Below, piece after piece: positions 1 to 8,979 of a stretch of DNA of 64,000 bases; position 1 is the stretch's first letter; each line of letters starts with the position of its first letter. The stretch lies in NCBI GenBank assembly GCA_034416335.1, contig DAOULV010000030.1, positions 124,001 to 188,000 of the forward strand, read 5' to 3'. This DNA is from MGML01 sp034416335. GTDB lineage: Bacteria; Chloroflexota; Dehalococcoidia; Dehalococcoidales; UBA2162. A program made the translations under genes and the position numbers. The notes beneath the pieces were generated by a model, which saw only the letters and a list, made by a program, of their open reading frames with translations, searched no databases and was not told the DNA's origin.

Positions 1-126
1 TATTACTCAACCCATAAATAAATAGGTCCTTTGTAAGTCGCCCCAGGTGTTCGAAGACCCCTGTCATTTAGTCCCTCATTACTAATATTGGAATTACATT
101 GACCACATATTTTCGTTTTCCGTTAT
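1..126. other. Short non-coding left edge
   Basis: AT-rich stretch downstream of the leftward acyltransferase gene that ends at 127. I see no gene, no clear hairpin followed by a T-run, and no RNA gene. The polysaccharide operon may continue beyond the left edge. Confidence 0.4.
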
Positions 127-741
127 TCAATCAACATTCGTTTGGTTATGGTATATTATTTTAACCTTCTCCTCATTGATCTCAACTCTGCCGATTATCT
201 TTGCCGGGATACCTGCAATCACCGAGAAAGCCGGCACATCCCTGTTGACTACAGCATTAGCACCGATCAGACAATGGTCACCGATTGTTACCCCTTTGAG
301 TATGATGGATTTGGTTCCAAGAAAGCAGCAGTCTCCAATCACGACAGGACTATATTCATAAGCTTCCTTCCCTCCGCTTAAGGCCCATTTTACCGTGTCA
401 TGGCTTAGAATCTGCACTCCTGCCGATATCGCACAGAAGCTGCCGATAGTTAAACCTCCATTTCCATCGAGTGAACAAAATGGCCCGATCCAGGTATTGT
501 TGCCAATTTTAGTATCACCGGTTATAGTGGTGGAATCATAAATTGTCACATTTTCACCACCGAAGAATCTTCCCTTTTCTTTCCATTCAAATAAATCTTC
601 GATAAACGGATTTACACGGTTGTATTTCTTCTTGGTATAATCCCTGAGTTTGAAGTGTAATGCCTGCAATCGTTCCCAGAGAGTTAGCAGTTCTACATCA
701 AGCTCTAATTCATCTATTTGCAGATCATCTCTTAATGCCAT
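127..741 (-). CDS. Left-handed beta-helix acyltransferase (WbbJ/hexapeptide type)
   Basis: 204-residue probable O- or N-acyltransferase acting on a sugar, using acetyl-CoA or a similar donor in the cytoplasm. Hexapeptide-type repeats (I-G-x-x-x-W/F-I-G, V-I-G-D, I-L-K-G-V-T-I-G-D-H-C-L-I-G) run from about residue 65 to 190 and end in the usual A-G-I-P-A-K segment. A conserved-looking LSHD around residue 112 could supply the catalytic His. The N-terminal 60 residues are charged and helical. It is the last visible gene of a 13-gene leftward operon, 11 nt after the Rossmann protein gene. The acceptor sugar cannot be read from the sequence. Confidence 0.85.
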   Translation of the reverse strand: MALRDDLQIDELELDVELLTLWERLQALHFKLRDYTKKKYNRVNPFIEDLFEWKEKGRFFGGENVTIYDSTTITGDTKIGNNTWIGPFCSLDGNGGLTIGSFCAISAGVQILSHDTVKWALSGGKEAYEYSPVVIGDCCFLGTKSIILKGVTIGDHCLIGANAVVNRDVPAFSVIAGIPAKIIGRVEINEEKVKIIYHNQTNVD

Positions 742-752
742 ACCGATTCTCC

Positions 753-1832
753 TTAAAAATCATCTGCAGGACTGTTCAACAATGCATATTTCGCGGATTC
801 ATCAACTGACATGCCTTTCAGTCTGCATCTTGCCATCACCTCGCCAACCTTTAATCCGGCAGTGTTTAACTCTATAGTACTCTTAAATCCTAAATAATCC
901 GCTGAAACTGTCATATGTCCAAATGGAGCCACGTTTTTCGGATGAAGTAACAGGTCATCTTCGAGTAAATCACTCTCACTAACTGAACCACAGATATGGA
1001 TTATCTGAACTGAAGGATTTTTTTCTTTTAATAACTCAGTTGATATGAATCCTGTTCTTGAGAGTATATCAATATCATACTGGTGTTCAGCAACAATGAT
1101 GGCGTCATATGAATCTATTAAAGATATAACTTCATCCTGGCTTCTTAAAATACCGACCTGGTAATTGGGTATTTTATTATCAAACACCACTCTATCGAAA
1201 GTAATATCATTCGTAATAAAAAAGTCAGCGATACTATCACCGGTCGGGCCACTACCAATCAGTAGCAATTTATCCTTGTAGACTTCCATCCCTGTCTCAA
1301 ATAATAGCTTAGATACCAGAAAGCCATTGGAGCGGAATAGATAAAGTAACGGATAACTTTCATTTGTGCCCAGCACTAAGATACCCTTCTTACGACAGGC
1401 TTCCAGGTCCAGGTCATCGGTTCGGAATTCCCAGGTTTCCCACATCAAAGGGATTACAGCTGTCGGCTTCATACAGTCAATCATTTCTTTGGTAATGGGA
1501 CGTACGAAGCCGGAGTTGGTGATGATGTCACTTTTCTTCAAACAATCCCTGTCTTTTTCAAAAAGTACGCTGATTTTATCATCAATCCCTAATTCCCTGG
1601 TTTCTCTCATCGTACTCTTTTGGACTTCTTCCTTAGTTCCGTACCTGGAATCAGCAGCCACTGCAAAGACTTGTTTGGCTCCGGCTAAGGCAGCTATGAT
1701 TGGGGTATAGAGGTAACTCCCGGTTGCCGCTTCGGTAAAAACGGTTAAACCTTCAAGGTTCAGACTGAATTTTTGAAATGTCTTTTTAACGAATTCCCTT
1801 TTTCGACTGGTTAAAATATTAGTAGAGGTCAT
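753..1832 (-). CDS. Two-domain Rossmann dehydrogenase-like protein, substrate unknown
   Basis: 359 residues. The ATG at 1832 overlaps the stop of the upstream deacetylase gene as ATGA, so I prefer it to a longer reading from 1865. There are two alpha/beta halves. The second contains a dinucleotide-binding glycine motif, GSGPTG, preceded by a hydrophobic strand (KLLLI) at about residue 190. The first has TEAATGSY and AALAGAKQVFAV. The arrangement resembles the 2-hydroxyacid dehydrogenase / alanine dehydrogenase class, but I do not recognise a specific family and cannot place a catalytic His or Lys. Its position inside a polysaccharide operon suggests oxidation or reduction of a sugar or of a small acid used to decorate one. 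Function remains open. Confidence 0.7.
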   Translation of the reverse strand: MTSTNILTSRKREFVKKTFQKFSLNLEGLTVFTEAATGSYLYTPIIAALAGAKQVFAVAADSRYGTKEEVQKSTMRETRELGIDDKISVLFEKDRDCLKKSDIITNSGFVRPITKEMIDCMKPTAVIPLMWETWEFRTDDLDLEACRKKGILVLGTNESYPLLYLFRSNGFLVSKLLFETGMEVYKDKLLLIGSGPTGDSIADFFITNDITFDRVVFDNKIPNYQVGILRSQDEVISLIDSYDAIIVAEHQYDIDILSRTGFISTELLKEKNPSVQIIHICGSVSESDLLEDDLLLHPKNVAPFGHMTVSADYLGFKSTIELNTAGLKVGEVMARCRLKGMSVDESAKYALLNSPADDF

Positions 1833-2548
1833 GAAATTCTGCTCTCTTCCAGGTATTGGCTGCATATCTCTCTACCTAAATAGGTCGGCAGCTTGTTGTC
1901 GTTCAGATACTGAAGTAGCTGGACTAATAATGTCTGAGTGCCTGGCCCTGTATTTCGGTATTTTTTTAAAATATCAGGCTCATGATAAAAGGATTTATAG
2001 GTATCATAGTGCCCCATAGATTCCGTATTCATAAATACATGGATAGGATGAAAACTATAAATTTTTAATCCCTTTTTATCTAGTTTAAGCCGGGAAAGCT
2101 CAAAAGATTCTTCAAAGAGAAAGTGGCCACTATCCGCCCAGTAGAATGGTATGCTGACGATTCCTTTTAGCCGCATGAAAGGGTGAAGGCCTTCAATAAG
2201 GGGAGTGTAAGTATTCATTTCATATTTCAAACCGTTATCAACAAAGAGTTGAAGTATGCGGGAAGACTGGAAAAGGCTGTGGGAACTAACTCCCCAGGCA
2301 TCCGTGTAAACAGCCTTTAGTTTTGTAATGATCTCATTATGGTCACCACCCTGGTTAAAATTAGGATGAAGACCTACCTCATATCTGGTGGTATCAACTG
2401 ATTTCAGGCAATTTGATTCACCGGTGGCAAAAAAGGTTGCTTTCACCTGATATTTGTCCAGTAAATCAACCGTATATTGGATAACTTCCTCCGGTGCCCA
2501 ATCAACATCAAAGGTAATGGCTATTAAATCTCTAGGGTGATCCCACAT
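1829..2548 (-). CDS. Polysaccharide deacetylase-like protein (NodB fold)
   Basis: 239 residues. The N-terminus has the NodB-type metal motif (ITFDVDW, about residues 10-16), then KATFFATGES, then GLHPNF around residue 78, matching the D-D and H positions of carbohydrate esterase family 4 relatives. SFHPIHVFMN near residue 165 may carry another His. There is no signal peptide, so it would act in the cytoplasm, probably removing an N- or O-acetyl group from a sugar intermediate or lipid-linked glycan. It is translationally coupled to the next gene by a 4-nt ATGA overlap. The short H-x-P-N motif in place of the usual HSxxH makes the activity less certain than the fold. Confidence 0.75.
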   Translation of the reverse strand: MWDHPRDLIAITFDVDWAPEEVIQYTVDLLDKYQVKATFFATGESNCLKSVDTTRYEVGLHPNFNQGGDHNEIITKLKAVYTDAWGVSSHSLFQSSRILQLFVDNGLKYEMNTYTPLIEGLHPFMRLKGIVSIPFYWADSGHFLFEESFELSRLKLDKKGLKIYSFHPIHVFMNTESMGHYDTYKSFYHEPDILKKYRNTGPGTQTLLVQLLQYLNDNKLPTYLGREICSQYLEESRIS

Positions 2549-2595
2549 TGTTCCATTCCTCTATTTTGACAGCTTTGAAGTGTAGTTATTGACAG

Positions 2596-3504
2596 CTAAA
2601 CAGCTACTGCCAGTCCGAAACCATCTCTGCCAAAATTATTACCGCTATAGAGCATATATTTCTTATCATTATGCACGAAGACGTACGGATAAGCCATAGT
2701 TTGTGAATCCCAGCTCGAATGAGAGATATCAATACCTACTTCGTCGTCCTTACGAGTCCAGGCATATCCATTTGAAGATTCAGCATAACCTATGCGGTAT
2801 TCTTGCCCACTTATTACATATGAATACCACATCTTATAAATGTCATCATCTTTCAGTACAGTCGGACTGGCGATATTCGTTTCTCCATCACGAAGTTCAA
2901 TGCACACCAGACCTTCTCTTCGCCATTTTATCCCATCTGCTGATTCTGCGTACTTAATATGATAGTAAGAGTGAGGATCCTGGTCCGTTTCATCCCACAT
3001 AAAACCGGAAAGATACCACATTCGCCAGCGGTCACCTTCTTTAATCACAAACGGGGTAGAGACCATCCAAGGATCAAATTCGCTCCGCCCCATCAATGGT
3101 GCTTTAAGCAACCTGTGAAAAGATTTCCCCTGGTCTTCACTAACTGCCAGCCCGATAGACATATAGTAGAGGGGAGGAACACCATTGTTCCGCCCAATGA
3201 AATACATGAAAAGCTTTTTCCCATGTGCGACTATTGGGCCGGGATACACTCCATTGTCGTCGAAATACCCCTTCAATCCTGGTCCGAGGATATAATCTCT
3301 GGAAATATTCAGGATTTTATCAGGTTGCTTTATATCAAACTCCACGTAGCCAATATGTGGGTGATTCTGATCATCTCTGGTGCCAAAATAGACACGGAAC
3401 AAGTTACCACCCAATGCCAGAGGTATTGGTACGGCAGCGTGAGTCTGCATCCAGGGACGCTCCCCGGATGGAGAGAAGATACGACCTAGTTTATCCCACT
3501 TCAT
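2596..3504 (-). CDS. Five-bladed beta-propeller glycosidase-like protein
   Basis: 302 residues from the ATG at 3504, which forms an ATGA overlap with the stop of the upstream methyltransferase. Repeated blades carry W-x-M-W-Y-S (MWYLSGF, MWYSYVIS, MLYSGN), R-x-Y-F-G-T-R and S-x-D-G-x-x-W-x-R elements. These are typical of the GH43/GH32/GH130 propeller superfamily and of the related proteins found in O-antigen and capsule clusters. No signal peptide. An acidic residue from DPWM and another from E-S-A-D could be catalytic, but I cannot assign a family. In this setting it may trim or transfer a glycan, or simply bind one. Confidence 0.7.
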   Translation of the reverse strand: MKWDKLGRIFSPSGERPWMQTHAAVPIPLALGGNLFRVYFGTRDDQNHPHIGYVEFDIKQPDKILNISRDYILGPGLKGYFDDNGVYPGPIVAHGKKLFMYFIGRNNGVPPLYYMSIGLAVSEDQGKSFHRLLKAPLMGRSEFDPWMVSTPFVIKEGDRWRMWYLSGFMWDETDQDPHSYYHIKYAESADGIKWRREGLVCIELRDGETNIASPTVLKDDDIYKMWYSYVISGQEYRIGYAESSNGYAWTRKDDEVGIDISHSSWDSQTMAYPYVFVHNDKKYMLYSGNNFGRDGFGLAVAV

Positions 3505-4139
3505 CCTTGTGTTTCTCTTTTTACGATGATTGTCCATTCCCAGAGGTCATAATCGTGGAGCAGGGATACTTTTTTAGAGAAATTCTTTTTGCTGAAATCA
3601 AAGAAGTAGAAAGGATCCGAATAATATAGAATATCTTCTTTATAATCGACATAGGTGGTAAGGGCATTAAAAGCAATTCCCCTGGTAGATTTTTCCCACA
3701 TATTGCCCAGGACTTCTTCCATATAGCCTTCCCACAATTCTTCATCAATATCAAATTTAACGTTAAATATCCCGGAGGTGAAAGAGTAATCGGCTTCGAA
3801 AGTAATATGATCGCTGTTTACAAATACAGCCTCTTCATCCTTGATAATGGTTTTTGCTGTATTTAACATTTCCTCACTGATGTCGTAGCCATAGAACGTG
3901 GCTATTTTTAAACCGTAGTCATCCTTCAGATACTGGTACATCGCTCCATAACCACAACCAAGGTCATTAATGGTTAATTCTGAAGTTTTCGGTTCTTCAT
4001 TGATGACCTGTATTAGTTTCTGGAAACGTAATTTTTGAGAAGATTCATCTCTCCAGCCCACACTATTAGCGACCGGCCCGTACTTATTAAGACCTTCGGC
4101 GTACAATTCAGCTATTTTGTCGAGAAACTGATATTTCAT
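3501..4139 (-). CDS. SAM-dependent methyltransferase
   Basis: 212 residues. Motif I is I-N-D-L-G-C-G-Y-G-A-M at about residues 56-66, followed by the acidic residue ending strand 2 (YGYDIS). This is a class I Rossmann methyltransferase fold. It would transfer a methyl group from S-adenosylmethionine to a sugar or another small acceptor in polysaccharide assembly. The stop overlaps the start of the downstream propeller gene by 4 nt, indicating translational coupling. The second methyltransferase of the operon (7886-8887) is a different subfamily and not a duplicate. Confidence 0.8.
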   Translation of the reverse strand: MKYQFLDKIAELYAEGLNKYGPVANSVGWRDESSQKLRFQKLIQVINEEPKTSELTINDLGCGYGAMYQYLKDDYGLKIATFYGYDISEEMLNTAKTIIKDEEAVFVNSDHITFEADYSFTSGIFNVKFDIDEELWEGYMEEVLGNMWEKSTRGIAFNALTTYVDYKEDILYYSDPFYFFDFSKKNFSKKVSLLHDYDLWEWTIIVKRETQG

Positions 4140-4149
4140 TCAAGTTTAC

Positions 4150-4812
4150 CTATAATTTTATTTGGTTGCTGTCGCGTGAGTCTGGTTCGGTACGCTTTGC
4201 TATATATACTTCCTTCTCTTGAGTATTTCTCATAATCAGGCTCCCAGCACCGATAATACATTCCCTGGCTATTTCAACTTCATCTCTTATCGTAGCGTTT
4301 ACTCCGATAAAACAGTAGGGGCCAATCTTGACATAACCCGATATAACCACGTGGGAAGCGATAAAGCAATGGTCATCTATAGTCGCGCAGTGACCGATAT
4401 GATTACCACTCCATAGCACTACGTTATTGCCAATGCTGACGAACGGCTGGATGGTCTGGTTTTCGAGAATAAAGCAGTTATCCCCGATTTTAGTATCACC
4501 CCATGCCACACTTTTTGAGCAAACATAGCTTACAAGCTGGTAACCTTTGGCCTTGGCTTCTTCATATTTTCTGGCTCTCACTTTATTGAGGTTCGCGTAG
4601 CCTACTGCTACGAACATTTTATAATCGTCAGGCGGGTATACTTTCTCAACCTCTTCAAAAGGGACAACCGGCAGGTCAAGATAATGACTGTTGCTAATAT
4701 AGTCTTTGTCGGCAGTAAAGGCGACTATTGTGTAGTCGCTGTCATGAGTCAGGTAAAAATGCGCAGTTTCAGCCATACTCCCGGTGCCGAAGATAACAAC
4801 GTTATTACTCAT
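4150..4812 (-). CDS. NeuD/PglD-like sugar acetyltransferase
   Basis: 220 residues from the ATG at 4812. An AGGTG motif lies 7 nt upstream of it, and the ATG at 4815 is a close alternative. The N-terminal 75 residues form a small Rossmann-like domain beginning VVIFGTGSMAE. The rest is a left-handed beta-helix with hexapeptides (WGDTKIGDNCFI, IGNNVVLWSGNHIGH, IGPYCFIGVNATI). That two-part design is characteristic of PglD/NeuD/PerB acetyltransferases, which N- or O-acetylate amino sugars made by a DegT aminotransferase. A DegT enzyme is encoded in the same operon at 8980. It overlaps the 3' end of the upstream FemAB-like gene by 8 nt. Confidence 0.85.
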   Translation of the reverse strand: MSNNVVIFGTGSMAETAHFYLTHDSDYTIVAFTADKDYISNSHYLDLPVVPFEEVEKVYPPDDYKMFVAVGYANLNKVRARKYEEAKAKGYQLVSYVCSKSVAWGDTKIGDNCFILENQTIQPFVSIGNNVVLWSGNHIGHCATIDDHCFIASHVVISGYVKIGPYCFIGVNATIRDEVEIARECIIGAGSLIMRNTQEKEVYIAKRTEPDSRDSNQIKL

Positions 4813-5845
4813 CATTTTCACCTGTATTTCCCAAAGCATTAAACGGAATAGTATAGAAATTACCGTATTCCTCTAAAAGGACTTCCGGTGATGAAGTGTA
4901 TATTTCCTGATTGTTTATTTTAACATAATAAGTGTAGTTTTTATTTATTGTAGACCATTTATTCTTAAACCGGTATACTCCATCCTGAGTCGGCCAGGTA
5001 CCACCCCAATTCCAGAGAAGAAAACCTTTTTGAGAAGCGTCCACCATTGCCCGATAGATAATTAATGCCGCAGGTTGTAAGGTGCGGTAATCAATCAATG
5101 TTACAGGGATGAAATACTCTACTGTTTTATTAAAATAGAATACCAGGAGGGCAGCAATTGATTTACCTTCCATTGTTGCCAGGTAAATATTATAATCTTC
5201 GCCTGGCGAGAAATACCTTGTAAAAAGCTCGAAGAAAGCGCTACTTTTAGCATTGCCTTGCATAGCTGCCATATTTTCCGTGTGAACTTCTCTCAGGAAA
5301 TTTACCTGACTGTTATCAATCTCTACCGTTATACCGGATTTAGTCGCTTTTTTAACATTTCTCCGGGCGGAGGCGTCAAATCTGGCAAGGAGTTCTTTCT
5401 CAGGATTAGCTACTTTCAAACTGGTGAACTGGCCTATCCGCTCATCAGTTAAGTCGTATCTTATTCGCGAATAATCTTGCTCGATGAGAGGATTTGCGAT
5501 AACAGTCGAAGAGGCTGCATTTTCTTCAGATATTTGATTGTTGTAACTTTCAAGCAGAGCGTCAAATACCTCGCTGGAATCAGCAATTACACCACCGTTG
5601 CTGCCATAGAACGGTAAAGAATTATAGACTCTTCCAAATTTACCGTCCACATACATGAGGGGCAGTATTCCGACAATCTCGCCCTCCGCTAAAGCCGTGA
5701 GATAATTTTCCTCACAGTTCAGAAGGTCTTTCAAGAAGTTTTTATATTTGATGGAGTAATAGAATAAAGCCCCTTCATGTCTTAACAGGAAAAGGCTGTA
5801 TTTGTCATATAGATTTGAAGTTAATGATTGTATTTCTATGTTCAA
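4805..5845 (-). CDS. FemAB/GNAT-like (Acetyltransf_6) aminoacyl or acyl transferase
   Basis: 346 residues. Two GNAT-like halves are visible: the first with GEIVGILPLMYV and a G-S-N-G-G loop, the second with the A-R-R-N-V-K-K-A helix near residue 175 and A-A-L-L-V-F-Y-F plus the W-N-W-G-G-T near residue 280. This matches the FemAB-like / peptidoglycan-bridge-formation superfamily that also occurs in capsule and exopolysaccharide loci. The protein probably attaches an amino acid or acyl group to a sugar or lipid-linked precursor. Donor and acceptor cannot be told from sequence. It lies 23 nt downstream of the amidotransferase gene. Confidence 0.75.
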   Translation of the reverse strand: MNIEIQSLTSNLYDKYSLFLLRHEGALFYYSIKYKNFLKDLLNCEENYLTALAEGEIVGILPLMYVDGKFGRVYNSLPFYGSNGGVIADSSEVFDALLESYNNQISEENAASSTVIANPLIEQDYSRIRYDLTDERIGQFTSLKVANPEKELLARFDASARRNVKKATKSGITVEIDNSQVNFLREVHTENMAAMQGNAKSSAFFELFTRYFSPGEDYNIYLATMEGKSIAALLVFYFNKTVEYFIPVTLIDYRTLQPAALIIYRAMVDASQKGFLLWNWGGTWPTQDGVYRFKNKWSTINKNYTYYVKINNQEIYTSSPEVLLEEYGNFYTIPFNALGNTGENDE

Positions 5846-5868
5846 TATGTATTCTTCCTCAATAATAG

Positions 5869-7884
5869 CTATCCAAGGAAATTTCTAAGCCACCACTCAA
5901 AACTTAAAAGAGACCAGATAAACAGGCGGTGGTTGAACTTGGCTGACATATGCTCTTCCAATCGATTTCGAACATAGGCTTGACCAAGGTAGTCATAAAT
6001 CCGTGCCTCGGGATCAAGCAGGAGTTGCCTTACATATTCGATGCTTTCACCACGGAACCAGGAGGCGTCAGGGGCACTGAAGCCCTGTTTACCCCGCTCC
6101 AGAATTTCCTGTGGTAACAATCCCTGCATAGATTTACGCAGAATATTTTTCCCGTTATTGGTTTTCTGATAATATTTTCTGAACTTACCAATTTCATCTT
6201 CATCCATCCATTGGATCTGTTCAAGGTTACTTAGTCTAAACCTCGGTGGTATTTGAAGAGCGAAGTCGACCAGATCATTATCTAAAAATGGTACCCGTGT
6301 CTCTAGCGAATGGGCCATGCTGAGTTTATCTTCAACGACAAAAAGTCCGTGGAGAAAAGTTTTCAACTCAAAATACATAGATTGGTCAATGTAATCTTCA
6401 TTGCTCCGGGGAACATTTTTATTTTCATTTAAAACAGAGGAAAAGACTTCAAAAGCAGAATTATCTTTCACGTCCTGATAGATTTCTCTTTTAAATAGTT
6501 TCTCTTTATCATTATCAGTTACAAGTCGTTGCCAGAATTCATAATACATTCTCAGGTAGTCATTCTTATCCTTGGGATTGATGCCCTGGTAATATCTCCA
6601 GGGATAACCTCCAAATAGTTCATCACCTCCAGCTCCAGAGAGAACCACCTTTACGAATTTTCCGGCTAATCTGGAAGCATAATAATTTGGATAACATTGC
6701 CCAACTCTAAGGTCTTCCAGATGCCAGATGAGTTTAGGCATTACCGCTTCCATATCGCCGGCGTGCAGAACAATTTCGTAATGCTCGGTTTTTAACAGAT
6801 TAGCCAATATTTCAGATTCTTTTCTTTCATCATAACCGAGTTCAAGTCCTGAAGCCGAAGTGAGGTCAAAACCACAGGTGAAGGTAGTAATTCTACCGAA
6901 ATGTTTTCCTGCAATAGCCGTTATACTCCCTGTGTCCATACCACCGCTGAGATAACTGCCGATAGGGACATCACTAACCAGCTGTCTCGTAACTGCCTGG
7001 GTGAATATACGTTGAAGTTCCTCAGCTGTCTCTGCTTCCGATAGATAGAAGTCAGCAGAGGAAAAATCATAATCCCAGTATTCATGGATTTCAGGAGCCT
7101 TTGTCAGGTCAGAATCTGGATCAGCTTCCATAATGCTTGCCGGCGGCAACAGTTTTATATTCTTAAAGAGAGTGCGATTAGTGAATATATTCTGGAAAGT
7201 AAAATACTCATTTAAAGCGGCTAAATCTACTTCTGCTTTCGGATAACCACTTTGCAGAATGGATTTTATCTCTGAGGCGAAGACCAGGACACCGTTCTCT
7301 AAGTAATAATAGAGTGGCTTTATACCGTATCTATCTCTAGCAAGGAAAAGCTTGTTTTTTTCTTTATCCCAGAGGGCGAAAGCAAACATACCGTTGAATT
7401 TCTGGACACAGTCAATACCCCATTCTAAATAGCTATTGACAATTACTTCAGTATCCGAGGTGGAATAGAATGAATAGCCGATGTTCTCAAGTTCTGCTTT
7501 TAACTCTTTATAGTTGTAAATTTCTCCATTAAAAGTAATCCAGACCTTTTTCCCCTGGTCAGCTAGCGGCTGGTGTCCCCTGGGTGTGAGATCGATAATA
7601 GCAAGCCGCCTGTGTCCCAGGGCTAAATGCCAGTTGTTGGATTCTATCTCCTGAAGGGCATAATCACTCTCTATTGGCGCAAGGTGAACATTTTTATGTT
7701 TGAAATCATTATCAGTTAATTCAATCCATATATTTCCCGCTTTTTGGACATTCGTTCCTATCGAGAAAAGAGCGTAACCGGCATCATCAGGTCCGCGATG
7801 AGCAACAACATCACACATCTTCTTGATGATATCAGGCTCAATAGGCCTTTTGTCCAGACTTAATATTCCAGCAATGCCGCACAT
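5869..7884 (-). CDS. asnB: Asparagine synthase-type glutamine amidotransferase
   Basis: 671 residues. It begins MCGIAG, so Cys2 is the class II glutaminase nucleophile after Met removal. The glutaminase half (about 1-230) contains GHRRLAIIDL, FNGEIYNY and ARDRYGIKPLYY. The C-terminal synthase half has the pyrophosphate loop SGGMDTGS near residue 310, then SGAGGDELFGGYPWRY and the H-S-L-E-T-R-V-P-F-L-D-N segment. The family makes asparagine from aspartate, glutamine and ATP. In surface-polysaccharide clusters, homologues instead amidate uronic acids (WbpS-like). The neighbouring nucleotide-sugar dehydrogenase and 4-epimerase favour that second role here. It is 1 nt from the upstream methyltransferase gene, so the pair is probably coupled. 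Confidence 0.9.
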   Translation of the reverse strand: MCGIAGILSLDKRPIEPDIIKKMCDVVAHRGPDDAGYALFSIGTNVQKAGNIWIELTDNDFKHKNVHLAPIESDYALQEIESNNWHLALGHRRLAIIDLTPRGHQPLADQGKKVWITFNGEIYNYKELKAELENIGYSFYSTSDTEVIVNSYLEWGIDCVQKFNGMFAFALWDKEKNKLFLARDRYGIKPLYYYLENGVLVFASEIKSILQSGYPKAEVDLAALNEYFTFQNIFTNRTLFKNIKLLPPASIMEADPDSDLTKAPEIHEYWDYDFSSADFYLSEAETAEELQRIFTQAVTRQLVSDVPIGSYLSGGMDTGSITAIAGKHFGRITTFTCGFDLTSASGLELGYDERKESEILANLLKTEHYEIVLHAGDMEAVMPKLIWHLEDLRVGQCYPNYYASRLAGKFVKVVLSGAGGDELFGGYPWRYYQGINPKDKNDYLRMYYEFWQRLVTDNDKEKLFKREIYQDVKDNSAFEVFSSVLNENKNVPRSNEDYIDQSMYFELKTFLHGLFVVEDKLSMAHSLETRVPFLDNDLVDFALQIPPRFRLSNLEQIQWMDEDEIGKFRKYYQKTNNGKNILRKSMQGLLPQEILERGKQGFSAPDASWFRGESIEYVRQLLLDPEARIYDYLGQAYVRNRLEEHMSAKFNHRLFIWSLLSFEWWLRNFLG

Positions 7885-7885
7885 T

Positions 7886-8887
7886 TCAGTCTTTCCTTGC
7901 GATCACGGTAATACCGGCTTCTTCCGTGTGAAGCTGGAGAGTTGTTAAACCGAATTCTTCACACCAGCCGCGGATTTCTTCAGGGGTATGTCGCCAGGCA
8001 TTCGATGGCCGGTACCAATCGAAGTTGGCGTGGTTCATCTCTTCGAGTGAGAAATCTCGATCATAAAAGATTTTTGCAACATGCCAATAGAAAAGCCGCT
8101 GCAAATCATAGCTGCCTTTTGTAATTTCCAGCAGGTCTATGTCTTCATCGATTGTGATTTGTAAGTTAACGTCACCTAAGATTTTCCCTAATTTAGTTAA
8201 AGGTAATAGTTTTTCCCAGGCCTCTTCGTCAGACAGGTTCTTGATTTTCTCTCTGATATAGTCGTCGACAAACTCCCTGATCGGTCCCTTTTTTTTATAA
8301 ACATAGAACATTATTAAACCACTTGAACGTAAGGAGGACACTAGTTTTCGCAGAGATTCTTTCGTCGAATCGGTATGATGAAGAACTCCTTCAGAGAATA
8401 TCACATCAAAAACCGATTCTTGAATTGGAAGACTGGTCAAATTTGCCTGAATGAATTCACCTGGTATATCTCTTTCTTCAAATCTTGTTTTGGCAATATC
8501 AACACTTTCGGAAATATCGATGCCGAGGTAATGCAGATTGCTCAAGTGATCTCCAAACAGCACCAGCGAAGAATAAGCGGACCCACAGCCGGCGTCAAAA
8601 AAAAGACTTCCCTTAAATTCCTCTAAAAACTGTAACTTTTTTTCTTCGTCTCCATCGAAGTATCTGTTCAAAAGCCAGTTATAACTTTTATTCTTAACAG
8701 TCTCTGATTCATAGGTATCCCTTTTACTCCATTTGAAACTAAAAGTATCTTTAGTTTGTTTTTGAGTTTCAGAATATATGTTCACTTCCCTGGGGATACC
8801 ATCTTTGATTACAAACTCGCTGCCATTCCAGAAGTATATTGTTCCTTCCTGGGGATAATCTGTGTTAAAGAACATTTTATAATACAT
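7886..8887 (-). CDS. SAM-dependent methyltransferase (Methyltransf_11/25 type)
   Basis: 333 residues. Motif I FFDAGCGSAYSSL lies around residue 95-107, the strand-2 acidic residue in LGIDIS, and motif IV in IFSEGVLHHTDS around residue 165. The last segment (WYRPSNAWRHTPEEIRGWCEEFG) is common in sugar and lipid methyltransferases. An extra N-terminal 70 residues (FNTDYPQEGTIYFWNG) precede the fold. It sits directly upstream of asnB with one intervening base. Substrate unknown, likely a nucleotide sugar or glycan end. Confidence 0.8.
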   Translation of the reverse strand: MYYKMFFNTDYPQEGTIYFWNGSEFVIKDGIPREVNIYSETQKQTKDTFSFKWSKRDTYESETVKNKSYNWLLNRYFDGDEEKKLQFLEEFKGSLFFDAGCGSAYSSLVLFGDHLSNLHYLGIDISESVDIAKTRFEERDIPGEFIQANLTSLPIQESVFDVIFSEGVLHHTDSTKESLRKLVSSLRSSGLIMFYVYKKKGPIREFVDDYIREKIKNLSDEEAWEKLLPLTKLGKILGDVNLQITIDEDIDLLEITKGSYDLQRLFYWHVAKIFYDRDFSLEEMNHANFDWYRPSNAWRHTPEEIRGWCEEFGLTTLQLHTEEAGITVIARKD

Positions 8888-8979
8888 TTTTAACTATCTT
8901 CTTTTACATTTACCTTACTGTAACCTATTTTCCCGTACAGAGATGAACGTCTTGATATGAATATACCTCCAACACAAGT

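Noticed and set aside
2959..3489. 176-codon open frame on the + strand inside the propeller gene
   Set aside because: Opposite-strand shadow of a well-supported gene.
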